Assembly: GCA_016793885.1 (NCBI GenBank)
Contig: JAEUHE010000241.1
Span: 1 to 40,235, forward strand
Direction of reading: 5' to 3'
Length of the DNA: 40,235 bases
From: Verrucomicrobiales bacterium
Lineage (GTDB): Bacteria > Verrucomicrobiota > Verrucomicrobiia > Limisphaerales > UBA11320
Shown here: one piece after another, positions 1-8,478 of the stretch
Layout: each line of letters starts with the position of its first letter
How positions within the stretch are numbered: position 1 is the first letter of the stretch
Made by a program: the position numbers and the translations under genes
Notes under the pieces: model-generated
What the model was told of the DNA's origin: nothing
The model's input: only the letters and a program-made list of their open reading frames with translations
The model's database searches: none

Positions 1-118
1 GCGGTCACTCAAACTGACCCGCCTGGGGTCGAAATGAAGGGCTTCAAACTGACCCACCCTGAGAGAGAAGCCATAGGGCTGCCAACCGAACGGAAACCCG
101 TGAGGATGAGCGGCCGAT

Positions 119-1714
119 ATGGCCAATCAACTCACGGTGCAAGCACAAGACACAATACGAGCACTGACCAAGCAAGGCTGGAAAATCCGGCGAATTGCTA
201 AGGAATTAGGCATCAGCCGCAACACTGTCCGGCAGTATGTGCGTGCGATGGAGGCAACGCCGAGCCCTACTGACGGCTCTCCTTCGGCCGGAGGTTCTCC
301 TCCGATACCCAGTCAAACTGACCCACCTTTCGACCCCCGGGAAACCCAAATTGACCCCCTTTCGACCTCCGGGAAAATGGGGCGAAAAAGCCTCTGCGAT
401 AGTCACGATTCTTTGATCCGGACCAAAGTCGAGAATGGCCTGACGGCTCAGCGGATCTTCCAGGATCTTCAGATCGAGGTGGCCTTCACCGGTTCCTATC
501 AATCGGTCAAACGCTACGTCAGCAAGCTGCGCCAAACACAGCCCGAGCTGGTCTGCCGGATCGAGGTTCAACCTGCCGAGGAGGTGCAAGTGGACTTCGG
601 CGCGGGGCCGATGCTGGTCGGAGCTGATGACAAGCGTCATCGAACCTGGTTCTTCCGAGTGGTGTTGAGTCACTCGCGCAAGGGCTACACCGAAGCAGTG
701 AGACGCCAGGACACCGAGACCTTCATACGAGCTCTGGAAAATGCCTTCCGGCACTTTGGGGGAGTCGCCTTGACCGTGAACCTCGACAACTTGAAGGCAG
801 CGGTTCTGCGCTTTGACTGGGCTGATCCGGAACTCAACCCCAAGCTGCGCGACTTTGCTCAGCATTACGGAACCAGTATTTTGCCCTGCCGACCGCGTAC
901 ACCGGAGCACAAAGGCAAGGTCGAGAACAACATCGCCTATGTTCGCAGCAACGCGTTAGCGGGCCGCTCGTTTACCTCCCTGGCGGATCTCAACCAGACG
1001 CTCTTCCAATGGGAAGCCAATGTGGCCGACCGCCGCATTCACGGCACCACCAAACGCCAAGTGGCTGAGCACTTCAAAACCGAGAAGCCTTTTCTTCTGC
1101 CGCTGCCAGCAACGCTCTTTGCCTGTTTTCAGGAGGGTAAACGCACCGTGCACTCCGACGCCCACGTGGAAGTGGCTAAGGCCTTCTATCACGTGCCTCC
1201 AGAGTATCTCCGGAGGGAGGTATGGGTCCGCTATGACAGTCGTCAGGTGCAGATTTTCATTCAACAGAAGGACAGCACCCTCAAGCTCATCCAAAGCCAT
1301 CGGCGCTTGGAGCCAGGCCAGTTCACCAATGCCCGTGGACTGGGAGGCGGCTACGGGCCAGTTCAGGCCCAACTGGAATACTGGCTGGGCCGGGCGCACC
1401 AGATGGGAACCCCGTGCGGTCAATGGGCACGGGAACTGGTCCATCGACGCGGCATCGATAGCATTCGTTCGTTGATGGGACTAGTCCATCTCACTGACCG
1501 CCATTCATTCGGCACTGTCAATCAAGCTTGCGCCAAGGCTTCGGCCAAGGGCACCTGGCGGCTCCGCGACCTCAAGGTGCTGTTGGAGAGCCGAGAAACC
1601 CAGAGTCAGTTGAACTTTGAAGATCACCATCCGCTCATCCGTAACCTGAGCGAATACGGAGTCTTCATCCGTCAGCAAACCCAGAACCAAACCAACCAGG
1701 CCCCAACTCAATGA
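119..1714 (+). CDS. istA: IS21-family transposase IstA
   Basis: DDE transposase of 531 aa that cuts and joins the element ends. The N-terminus has a helix-turn-helix (about residues 11-45, with the GISRNTVRQYV recognition helix). The rve/DDE core follows: D159 in VQVDFG, D223 in VNLDNLK and E269 in HKGKVENN. The C-terminus has the usual IstA beta-barrel region. The linker between HTH and core (residues 65-82) is encoded by two copies of the terminal-repeat motif, which is unusual. The stop overlaps the istB start (ATGA), implying coupled translation. All three catalytic acidic residues are present and the frame is open, so it should be active. Confidence 0.95.
   Translation: MANQLTVQAQDTIRALTKQGWKIRRIAKELGISRNTVRQYVRAMEATPSPTDGSPSAGGSPPIPSQTDPPFDPRETQIDPLSTSGKMGRKSLCDSHDSLIRTKVENGLTAQRIFQDLQIEVAFTGSYQSVKRYVSKLRQTQPELVCRIEVQPAEEVQVDFGAGPMLVGADDKRHRTWFFRVVLSHSRKGYTEAVRRQDTETFIRALENAFRHFGGVALTVNLDNLKAAVLRFDWADPELNPKLRDFAQHYGTSILPCRPRTPEHKGKVENNIAYVRSNALAGRSFTSLADLNQTLFQWEANVADRRIHGTTKRQVAEHFKTEKPFLLPLPATLFACFQEGKRTVHSDAHVEVAKAFYHVPPEYLRREVWVRYDSRQVQIFIQQKDSTLKLIQSHRRLEPGQFTNARGLGGGYGPVQAQLEYWLGRAHQMGTPCGQWARELVHRRGIDSIRSLMGLVHLTDRHSFGTVNQACAKASAKGTWRLRDLKVLLESRETQSQLNFEDHHPLIRNLSEYGVFIRQQTQNQTNQAPTQ
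313..370 (+). repeat. Two IS-end-like motifs inside istA
   Basis: TCAAACTGACCCACC at 313-327 is identical to the copy in the left end at 44-58. A second, diverged copy (CCAAATTGACCCC, 346-358) follows about 33 bp later. Each is followed by TTTCGACC, echoing the GGTCGAA that follows the left terminal repeat. They lie in the istA linker and are read in frame. Confidence 0.75.
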
Positions 1715-2487
1715 ACCAACACCTTGCTCAATACGCCCGCCAACTCCGATTATCGGGACTTTTGGCCAGTCTCGAACTGCGTCTCCAAGAGGCCCGAACC
1801 CATCAACTGCCTCACGAACAGTTCCTCGAACTGATCTTCCAAGACGAGATCAACGTGCGCCAGCAGCGCTTGATTGAGAAGCGCAAGCGCGATGCCGGCT
1901 TCCGTGATGCCAACAAAACTCTCGAAGACTTTGACTGGACCTTCAATCCGTCGATCAAACGCCAACCCATCATCGAACTGGCCACCGCTCAGTTCATCCG
2001 TCAACACCGTGACGTTTTCCTCATCGGCCCACCGGGTTTGGGTAAGAGCCACCTTGCTCAAGCCATCGGCTACCAGGCCATCAAGGCGGGCTTTCAGGTT
2101 GTTTACACCTCCATTTTTGATCTCGTGCGAGAGCTCCAGGCTGAGATCTCGCCAGCCGAGTTGGACCGCAGTCTCTCCCGCTATCTCAAACCCGACTTGC
2201 TCATTATCGACGATATGGGACTGAAAGTGTTGCCACCCAAAGCGGGTGAGATCTTGATGGAGGTGATCATGCGCCGCTACGAGGTTCGCTCCACGTTGAT
2301 GACCTCAAACCGGCCCATCGAAGAATGGGGGAAACTGCTCAACGACGTTCCTGCAGCTAGCGCGATCCTAGATCGCCTGCTTCACCATGCCGATATCATT
2401 GAGGTCTCGGGCCGCAGTTACCGGCTTCACCAGGCCGCGCACAAGGAAAATAAGAACAGCGGCCTGGCGGCCGAGAAGAAGAAGTGA
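1711..2487 (+). CDS. istB: IS21-family helper ATPase IstB
   Basis: AAA+ ATPase (258 aa) related to DnaC/DnaA. In IS21-type elements it remodels target DNA and recruits or licenses the IstA transposase. Walker A is GPPGLGKS at 106-113 and Walker B is LLIIDDMG at 163-170. A sensor-like MTSNRP segment follows near residue 197. Length is normal for the family. The ATG overlaps the istA stop by 4 bp (ATGA). The C-terminus is basic (KENKNSGLAAEKKK). Confidence 0.95.
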   Translation: MNQHLAQYARQLRLSGLLASLELRLQEARTHQLPHEQFLELIFQDEINVRQQRLIEKRKRDAGFRDANKTLEDFDWTFNPSIKRQPIIELATAQFIRQHRDVFLIGPPGLGKSHLAQAIGYQAIKAGFQVVYTSIFDLVRELQAEISPAELDRSLSRYLKPDLLIIDDMGLKVLPPKAGEILMEVIMRRYEVRSTLMTSNRPIEEWGKLLNDVPAASAILDRLLHHADIIEVSGRSYRLHQAAHKENKNSGLAAEKKK

Positions 2488-2756
2488 GTTTTTCGCATCG
2501 ACCATGGCTTGCAATCGGATCCACCCGAGTAGAACCCCAGCCCGACTTCGTCGAGCTAGGGTCGGATGCTCGCGCAATCCATGGGCACCGCGATGCTCGA
2601 GTTGCGCTCCCGCAGAGCCCTGTCCTTCGCAGCGCACTTTGGTTCCAATTAACTAAATCTTGAAATCCAAACCTCTTAATCTCTAAATCCGCTCACTCGG
2701 GGACGGGTCAGTTTGATTCGACCCTGGGTGGGTCAATTTGATTCGACCGCTGGCAG

Positions 2757-3047
2757 CAAGACCGAGGGGACCTTCCCGCGCGGTCGCCCCAGTCTAATGC
2801 CTTTGCCCAACGTTTCGTTCGCCCGATCAGGGAGTCGTGCTTGGACAACCTGATCCTCTTTGGCGAATCCTCCTTGCGAAAAGCAGTTTCTCAGTTCGTT
2901 GAACATTATCATGAGGAACGAAACCATCAGGGGTTCGAGAACAAACTCATCCGGCCTGAATTCGCGAAGTTTCCGGCTGAAGGTTCGGTGCACCGCCGTA
3001 ACAGGCTCGGCGGCCTTTTGATCTATTACTATCGCACAGCCGCTTAA
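2757..3047 (+). pseudogene. C-terminal remnant of an integrase-core (rve) transposase
   Basis: An open reading frame without a proper start runs from the IS21 right end to a stop at 3045-3047. It reads ARSPQSNAFAQRFVRPIRE, then CLDNLILFGE and FVEHYHEERNHQGFE, ending LLIYYYRTAA. This is the end of an IS481/IS3-like rve transposase, including the NAFAxRFVR block with the final catalytic region. The rest of the gene is absent, consistent with truncation by the IS21 element. TGTGGACAC at 3067-3075 may be the old right tip, because the related copy near 20386 has the same motif at the same distance. Stretch 3076-3195 holds nothing recognisable. Confidence 0.8.
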
Positions 3048-3195
3048 AAATAGACTCGTTCGAATTTGTGGACACCACGGGATTTGTGCTGCAAACAATC
3101 CCTCACCTTTCATTCCCACGCCAGATCTACCAAACCACCCGGCAACCAAGGACCGAGGCATCCTGGGTGGGCATGGCAAGCGGTTGGCGCGTCTA

Positions 3196-4653
3196 CTACT
3201 TCAGATCCTCGGCAATCGTCGCGAACTGCTCTAGCGCGGCTTCGAGGTCTGCGGTGATTTCCGCAGCGATGATCTCGGGCGCTGGGAGATTCGCGGATTC
3301 CTCGAGTGCCTCGTCTTTGAGCCAGAAAATATCGAGGTTGACCTTGTCGCGCTTGGTCAGCTCTTCGTAGCTGAAGGACTTGAAACGCTCGCTCTCCTTG
3401 CGTTCGTGACGGTTCTTCGTGTGGTAGCAGGCGACAAAGTCGTCGAGGTCGCGACGCTTTAGGGTGTTTTCTTTAAGGGTGAAATGCAGGTTGGTGCGTA
3501 GGTCGTAGATCCACAGCTTCCGAGTCCACGGCTTTTCTTGAGCGGGCTTGCGGTCGAAGAACAGGACGTTGGCCTTCACGCCTTGGGCGTAGAAGATGCC
3601 GGTAGGCAGGCGCAGGAGAGTGTGTACGTCTGCCTGCTTAAGCAGTTCCCGGCGGATGGCTTCGCCCGCGCCGCCTTCGAACAGCACGTTGTCCGGCAAT
3701 ACCACCGCCGCCCGTCCGTGCTGTTTAAGGATGGTGAAGATATGCTGGAGAAAATTGAGCTGCTTGTTGCTCGTGCTCGCCCAAAAATCATCACGGTTGA
3801 TGATGAGCGATTCCTTGGATGACTCCCCCGCCTCATTGACGATGGTGACACTGCTCTTCTTGCCGAAGGGCGGATTGGCCAGCACGATCTCGTATTCCCC
3901 ATGCTTTCCGGTCAACGCATCTTTGGTCACAACGGGCAGATCCTCCTCCGACTCGCCCCCGATGCCGTGCAGCAGTAGGTTCATCGCGCAGAGTCGGGTG
4001 ACGCTGTCCACCAGCTCGACTCCGAAGAAGGTGCCGCTCTTGAGTTTCTTCTTTTGGGCCCGGTCGAGCGCGTGATGCTTGGCCAGATAATCATGTGCCG
4101 CGAGCAGGAACCCGCCTGTGCCACACGCCGGATCACAAATAGCCTGACCAGGTTGCGGGGCGACTACCTCCACCATCGCGGCGATGAGCGGGCGCGGTGT
4201 GAAATATTGGCCTGCCCCGCCTTTCACGTCCTCGGCGTTCTTTTGCAGTAAGCCCTCGTAAGCGTCCCCCTTCACGTCGGCGGAAAGGCTGGACCACTGT
4301 TCCTTGTCAATCAGATCCACGATGAGGCGGCGCAGCAAGGCGGGGCTTTGGATCTTGTTCTGTGATTTGCGAAAGATCAGGCCGAGCATCCCCGGGCGCT
4401 TGCCCAGGTCCTCCAAAGTGTGGCGGTAATGGACCTCGAGGGCATCGCCATCCTTTGCGAGCAATGCCGGCCAATCCTTACCCTTGGGAATGGGCGAAGG
4501 TTTATTGAACGGAGGACGGCTCTGTTCGTCGGCCATCTTTAGGAAGAGCAACAGGGTTAGCTGTTCGACGTAATCCCCGTAGGAGAGACCTTCATCCCGC
4601 AGGATGTGGCAGTAATTCCAGAGTTTTTGAACGAGGGCGTTGGGGTTGTTCAT
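3196..4653 (-). CDS. hsdM: Type I restriction-modification DNA methyltransferase subunit M
   Basis: N6-adenine methyltransferase (485 aa) that works with HsdS to methylate the recognition site and with HsdR for restriction. The N-terminal HsdM helical domain is at about 1-140. The SAM motif I is DPACGTGGF at 174-182 and catalytic motif IV is NPPF at 260-263. The ATG overlaps the upstream tcmP stop by 4 bp (ATGA). It is separated from hsdS by about 3.8 kb holding three other genes, unlike the usual adjacent hsdM-hsdS order. It looks complete and active. A second, decayed 5' fragment of a related hsdM lies at 6396-6536. Confidence 0.95.
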   Translation of the reverse strand: MNNPNALVQKLWNYCHILRDEGLSYGDYVEQLTLLLFLKMADEQSRPPFNKPSPIPKGKDWPALLAKDGDALEVHYRHTLEDLGKRPGMLGLIFRKSQNKIQSPALLRRLIVDLIDKEQWSSLSADVKGDAYEGLLQKNAEDVKGGAGQYFTPRPLIAAMVEVVAPQPGQAICDPACGTGGFLLAAHDYLAKHHALDRAQKKKLKSGTFFGVELVDSVTRLCAMNLLLHGIGGESEEDLPVVTKDALTGKHGEYEIVLANPPFGKKSSVTIVNEAGESSKESLIINRDDFWASTSNKQLNFLQHIFTILKQHGRAAVVLPDNVLFEGGAGEAIRRELLKQADVHTLLRLPTGIFYAQGVKANVLFFDRKPAQEKPWTRKLWIYDLRTNLHFTLKENTLKRRDLDDFVACYHTKNRHERKESERFKSFSYEELTKRDKVNLDIFWLKDEALEESANLPAPEIIAAEITADLEAALEQFATIAEDLK

Positions 4654-5468
4654 GCTCGAACGTATTTACGATATATGTCTTGAACGATCTTCCATCCCGT
4701 CTTATTCGGCCCAGCGAAAATCAAATAATAGACGATGGCGTTCCGCGAGTTCCGCATTGCTAGCGGTTCGGCGACAAAGCCAAATCTGGCGACTTCGTTC
4801 AGGCGCTTGCAGTATGCATTCACCAGGTCCCGATTCTCTGTTTTGTCTAGGTCTTCATCTCCAAAGAGGTTCTGCTGGATACTCGGACGGAACATTGCCG
4901 CATGCCACGAGCGGTCACCCCAGAAGTGATCCATCGCCTCAAGTTCGCCCGGCAAAATTTTCGAGATATTCTCCTGCTTACAGTTGCGATTCATCTGCAT
5001 GACCGGGAAGTTGATGAAAACCTCGACTGCCCGACTGCCGCCCGCGGCGCGAACGACTTCCCAATCCAGCGTGAGCTTGTAAGGATCTAACACGCAGAGC
5101 GCCCGCGTGCGCTTGGCGTAGGAGAACCGAGGTAGAACAGATTCGAGCATTACTTGATTGCTGTCCGCGTTGTAGAAAACCACATCAGGGCGCCCACCGA
5201 CCTGACCTTTCAGAAAATCCAATTTCTCACCATCCAGGTCGATAAAGTGGTATTCATCGAATGGAGGTTGAACGCCCAGAGCTACCAATGGGCTGCCAAG
5301 AACCTCCTCGCCGCCAGCCTTCCTGACGTGCAGCCCAGGCCCGGAGAAGGCATCAATGTAGCCATGGTGGAATCCGTGGTGATTAAGGATTTTCGAATAC
5401 GGCGCGGCGTAGTCTCGAAGAATATCTAGTTTGATCTCCGACCAAGGCCCTATCTCGTCCAGGTTCAT
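4650..5468 (-). CDS. tcmP: Three-Cys-motif partner protein TcmP
   Basis: A 272 aa protein recognised as TcmP, named because it is found beside three-Cys-motif proteins of the Gp37/Gp68 (DUF5131) family. Its biochemical function is not established. The N-terminus has a methyltransferase-like glycine loop (DAFSGPG, 39-45), then FIDLDG at about 75-80 and LDPY at 127-130. I chose the ATG at 5468 because GGGAG lies just upstream; a TTG seven codons earlier (5489) is the alternative. It starts 30 bp after the DUF5131 stop and overlaps hsdM by 4 bp, so all three are probably co-translated. Confidence 0.85.
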   Translation of the reverse strand: MNLDEIGPWSEIKLDILRDYAAPYSKILNHHGFHHGYIDAFSGPGLHVRKAGGEEVLGSPLVALGVQPPFDEYHFIDLDGEKLDFLKGQVGGRPDVVFYNADSNQVMLESVLPRFSYAKRTRALCVLDPYKLTLDWEVVRAAGGSRAVEVFINFPVMQMNRNCKQENISKILPGELEAMDHFWGDRSWHAAMFRPSIQQNLFGDEDLDKTENRDLVNAYCKRLNEVARFGFVAEPLAMRNSRNAIVYYLIFAGPNKTGWKIVQDIYRKYVRA

Positions 5469-5498
5469 CTTGTCTCCCTGTTGTTGCAACCGCCTAGT

Positions 5499-6287
5499 CT
5501 AGGCATGAGCCATCGCTTCCAATAACCCAGCGCGATTTGAAGGCGAAGGGATGGGATTCGAGACGATATCGGGAAACTCGTCGTAGGTTCGGCCATCAAG
5601 TTCACGCCCGGTGCTAGCTTTGCGCACGCCACCCCATTGCTTGAAGAAAAACGCAGCCCCTTGCTCGTCGCAGTGCGTCCGGATGTTCCGCACCCACTGT
5701 ACCTCCATCGGACGGGCACCCGGCCCGCTCTCACCGCCAACAATGACCCAATGGATGCCGCCCAAATCGAACTTACCGAGGTCTTCTAGAAGCGGTTCAA
5801 CCGAGAGAAAGGCCACGGTGGGTCTGGCGATGCGCAGCTTGGCGATGCGAGGCAACCCATGTTTGCGGTTCTCCACGCTGACACCCCACCAGATGTGCGC
5901 CGCTTTTGCTGCGTTGCGAAGTTTGCCTTGTAGGAGCATCGCCATACGTTCGGCCCGCTTCGTGAGAACCTGGTAAGTGTGCCAGTTCGCCGCCAGCATC
6001 ACGCGGCAGATTTTCTCGATGTATTCGTCTGGCACGTCGTCGTGGAAGAGGTCGGACATCGAGTTGACGAAGATCTTCTTGGGTTTGGACCAGCGGATGG
6101 GATCCCCCAGCTTGTCCGGCACGAGGCGTAGGTCGAAACCAAACTCGAAGGGATGACCTGGCACCCCGCGAAATCGCTCTGCAAATGTCTCGGCATAGCA
6201 ATGCGTGCAGCCGGGGCTGACTTTCGTGCAGCCACGCACTGGATTCCAGGTGGCGTCCGTCCACTCGATTTTTGAATTGTCACTCAT
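5499..6287 (-). CDS. DUF5131 / phage Gp37-Gp68 family three-Cys-motif protein
   Basis: A 262 aa protein of the Gp37/Gp68 family (DUF5131). The opening IEWTDATWNPVRGC is diagnostic. The three cysteines C20, C27 and C30 (CX6CX2C) resemble a radical-SAM-type cluster site, although the spacing is not the classic CX3CX2C. Later blocks include VNSMSDLFHDDVP, VLTKRAERM, WWGVSVEN, SVEPLLE and VVGGESGPGARPM. The family occurs in phages and mobile islands and is usually paired with TcmP, as here (30 bp downstream). Activity is unknown; an SAM- and Fe-S-dependent reaction is an inference. No clear Shine-Dalgarno precedes the ATG. Confidence 0.88.
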   Translation of the reverse strand: MSDNSKIEWTDATWNPVRGCTKVSPGCTHCYAETFAERFRGVPGHPFEFGFDLRLVPDKLGDPIRWSKPKKIFVNSMSDLFHDDVPDEYIEKICRVMLAANWHTYQVLTKRAERMAMLLQGKLRNAAKAAHIWWGVSVENRKHGLPRIAKLRIARPTVAFLSVEPLLEDLGKFDLGGIHWVIVGGESGPGARPMEVQWVRNIRTHCDEQGAAFFFKQWGGVRKASTGRELDGRTYDEFPDIVSNPIPSPSNRAGLLEAMAHA

Positions 6288-6395
6288 GTTCGGCCATCTT
6301 TCTGCGTTGATCCTAGCCTAGCAGGTAGGACAAATACGGGGCGACCCCGGATGCAATGTTTAGCCACGCCGGCGCGTGCTTTCTACTGAGAGGTT

Positions 6396-6536
6396 GCGGC
6401 GGCTGACTGAACTGCGGAAAGGACTCATTCGCTACAATGATCACCAGCAGAAATGTCAGCTGGTCGAGGTGATCGCATTCTCGCAAATTGTTGCATAGTT
6501 CCAGAGTCTCTGAACGAGGGCGGTGGATGTGGGCAT
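6396..6536 (-). pseudogene. Decayed 5' fragment of a second hsdM
   Basis: From the ATG at 6536 the minus strand reads MPTSTALVQRLWNYA. This matches MNNPNALVQKLWNYC of the intact HsdM. After a 1-nt deletion the next frame continues CNNLRECDHLDQLTFLLVI, matching CHILRDEGLSYGDYVEQLTLLLF with a 5-codon deletion, then VANESFPQF. Weak similarity may continue to about 6350. It starts 22 bp after the OLD-like gene stop, where a downstream hsdM would be expected. The two sequences clearly differ, so this is not a fresh duplication. Confidence 0.82.
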
Positions 6537-6558
6537 GCATCAAAGAATTATTTGAAAA

Positions 6559-8478
6559 TTAGGCTGTCCGGGCGTGATCCAGAATACTTTGGCAAAGTTG
6601 AGTCAATATCCCGGAGGCCACTCCCTGCTCTCTCGCTGTCGCTAGCCAATCGGCTATGAACAAGTCGTTTTTCTCCAATCCTCCCTCATGAGCGTAGTTG
6701 ACACGAACCACCTCACAAACGCGCTGATAATTCGCACCGAAATCCGACTTGACCACATCTGTCAAATTTGTGGTCCAAATCGCATGATTGCCCCCTATTA
6801 CATTCGTAGCAGGAAACGGAGGTTGAGCCCCGCCCAGCATTGAAAGTAAGGCTCGATTATCGCGTTCGTGCTTAATGCGATGGTCGGGGCGCTCCGTATC
6901 TCCATCGGCGTCGAACACAACAAACACGGGAATGCCGAGTTCAATTGCTATTGCCAGCGGTTGAATCAGTTTGTCCTTCCCGCTGACCGGGATCAGGTGA
7001 CAACCGAGCCGACGAAATTCGGACCACTGATTTAAGAGATGTAGTTCCGTAGTTATGTAAGAAACATCTTCAAGGCCCTCCACCAGTACCGGCACTCGAG
7101 CGAAGAACATCTCAGCTACGGCTGGCTGGAGTGCTTGATGAATTTTAGCTACCAAACCTTCAATCCTGCGGCCTGGATCTTCACCAAGTGCAGTACGAAT
7201 CCGTGTGCATAGATTTTGGAACGTTAATGCGCGAACCGTTGAGCCTGCATTTGGATTCGGGCGACGAACCAAACGTGTGTTTTCAAATCCATTCCCACTC
7301 ACGAATAGTGGAGAATGCGTAGTGACAAGGATCTGGTTGTTCCCAGTGGCCAATTTACCGAATACGTCAGCCAGATGCCGGGCTTGCGGTGGGTGTTGAT
7401 ACAACTCAGGTTCTTCACAACCAAGAATCAGGGTCGGTGCATCTGGAGCTTCCGATCCGGCCAACTCTTGGAGGAGCGCCAGCAGATATGACCGCTGCAA
7501 GCCATGCCCCATACGAGCGAGGCTTCCGATGAAATCACCCTCTCCGGTCTTGATACATGCGACCGGTTGCTGAAGCACAACCGATTTGCTGGGATCGGAC
7601 AACCACTGCATCCCTAGCTTTACGTTTGGGTGCGCCCACGACTCAAGCCGACGCTGAAGGGACAGAGAAATGTCGTTCAAACTGCCTTGGTTTCGTTCGA
7701 GCAACTCGCGGTAGCTTGTCAGCGTGTTGTTTTTGAGGGTTTCAAGCTCGGCGTCGAAATTGGTACGAGTTCTAACGGCGCGAGCGATTAGCTTGCCCAA
7801 GGCAGTGTTCTTAGCTTCTTGTCCCTCTTCGCAAGCATCCTTAACCGCTGGGACATAGACCCACTGGACAAATGCCGACAGTTTTCCGGTGCTGTTAACA
7901 CCGTAAAAATTGTCTTCGCTAGGAATTAAAGTGCACCTATCCGGATTTGCGGCTTCGTAGGTCCTCAACGCATCAGCTTTGTCGTCCTTTGATCGGGGAT
8001 TTGGCAGGTCCGGGAACTGTTGACGTAGTGCGTCAAAGATTGGGGTAAGTTCGCTAGCTTTCATACCAGCTTTATCACCCTCAAAGAATCGCCTGAACTC
8101 CTCCATGCCTGACCGTTGCCCGAAATGCCTCACTGTCCCGACACTTGTAGCCACATCAAACGTGGCCTCCGCTGTAACAACTAATTCGCTCTGTCTGACG
8201 TAAGCAGCCAATTCTGCCTGAGCCGTTGCGTTCAGATCGTCAAACGTGACGGTGACGCGGACGGGAATTGTCGTATTCTTCCCATAGTAGTCTTCATCCG
8301 TGAGCTTAGTAACGTCTGTCGGTGAACCGGATTGTTCTCGGAAGAATACATTCAAAGCTGAAAGAATGGACGACTTGCCCGCACCATTCGGTCCAACGAA
8401 GCAGGAGGACCGATTCAGGTTGACGGTTTGGTCCTGAAAACTTCTGAAGTTTTGGATGCGGACGCTCTTTATTTTCAT
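6559..8478 (-). CDS. OLD-family-like ATP-dependent nuclease (AAA ATPase + TOPRIM)
   Basis: A 639 aa SMC-like ATPase joined to a TOPRIM nuclease domain. Walker A is GPNGAGKSS at 29-37, a signature-like GHGLQRS is at about 324-330, Walker B is LILGCEEPE at 350-358 and the switch histidine is in TTHSP (386-390). The TOPRIM has E467 (LVEGLED) and D523/D525/D527 (FDADGD). OLD-family proteins act in phage defence, but a role inside a type I system is inference. A longer frame reaches 8553, but the ATG at 8478 overlaps the hsdS stop (ATGA) and gives the canonical MKIKSVRIQNFRSF start. Confidence 0.88.
   Translation of the reverse strand: MKIKSVRIQNFRSFQDQTVNLNRSSCFVGPNGAGKSSILSALNVFFREQSGSPTDVTKLTDEDYYGKNTTIPVRVTVTFDDLNATAQAELAAYVRQSELVVTAEATFDVATSVGTVRHFGQRSGMEEFRRFFEGDKAGMKASELTPIFDALRQQFPDLPNPRSKDDKADALRTYEAANPDRCTLIPSEDNFYGVNSTGKLSAFVQWVYVPAVKDACEEGQEAKNTALGKLIARAVRTRTNFDAELETLKNNTLTSYRELLERNQGSLNDISLSLQRRLESWAHPNVKLGMQWLSDPSKSVVLQQPVACIKTGEGDFIGSLARMGHGLQRSYLLALLQELAGSEAPDAPTLILGCEEPELYQHPPQARHLADVFGKLATGNNQILVTTHSPLFVSGNGFENTRLVRRPNPNAGSTVRALTFQNLCTRIRTALGEDPGRRIEGLVAKIHQALQPAVAEMFFARVPVLVEGLEDVSYITTELHLLNQWSEFRRLGCHLIPVSGKDKLIQPLAIAIELGIPVFVVFDADGDTERPDHRIKHERDNRALLSMLGGAQPPFPATNVIGGNHAIWTTNLTDVVKSDFGANYQRVCEVVRVNYAHEGGLEKNDLFIADWLATAREQGVASGILTQLCQSILDHARTA

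Larger units (their letters stand above)
1..2755 (+). mobile_element. IS21-family insertion sequence, left tip cut by the window edge
   Basis: Carries istA and istB overlapping by 4 bp, the standard IS21 layout. The ends are inverted repeats: the window starts with GCGGTC-A-CTCAAACTGACCC, and the reverse complement of 2750 downwards reads GCGGTCGAATCAAATTGACCC. Each end holds two copies of a TCAAACTGACCC-like motif (9-23 and 44-58 at the left; 2705-2716 and 2727-2741 at the right, inverted). IS21 elements normally end in TG...CA. The right end fits if it stops at CTGGCA (2755), which would put the true left tip about 5 bp before this window. About 210 bp after istB (2488-2700) are non-coding. 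The target duplication cannot be checked because the left flank is missing. Confidence 0.9.

Noticed and set aside
206..910. Long minus-strand frame across istA
   Set aside because: It is antisense to a clear IS21 transposase with all catalytic motifs and shows no recognisable domain.
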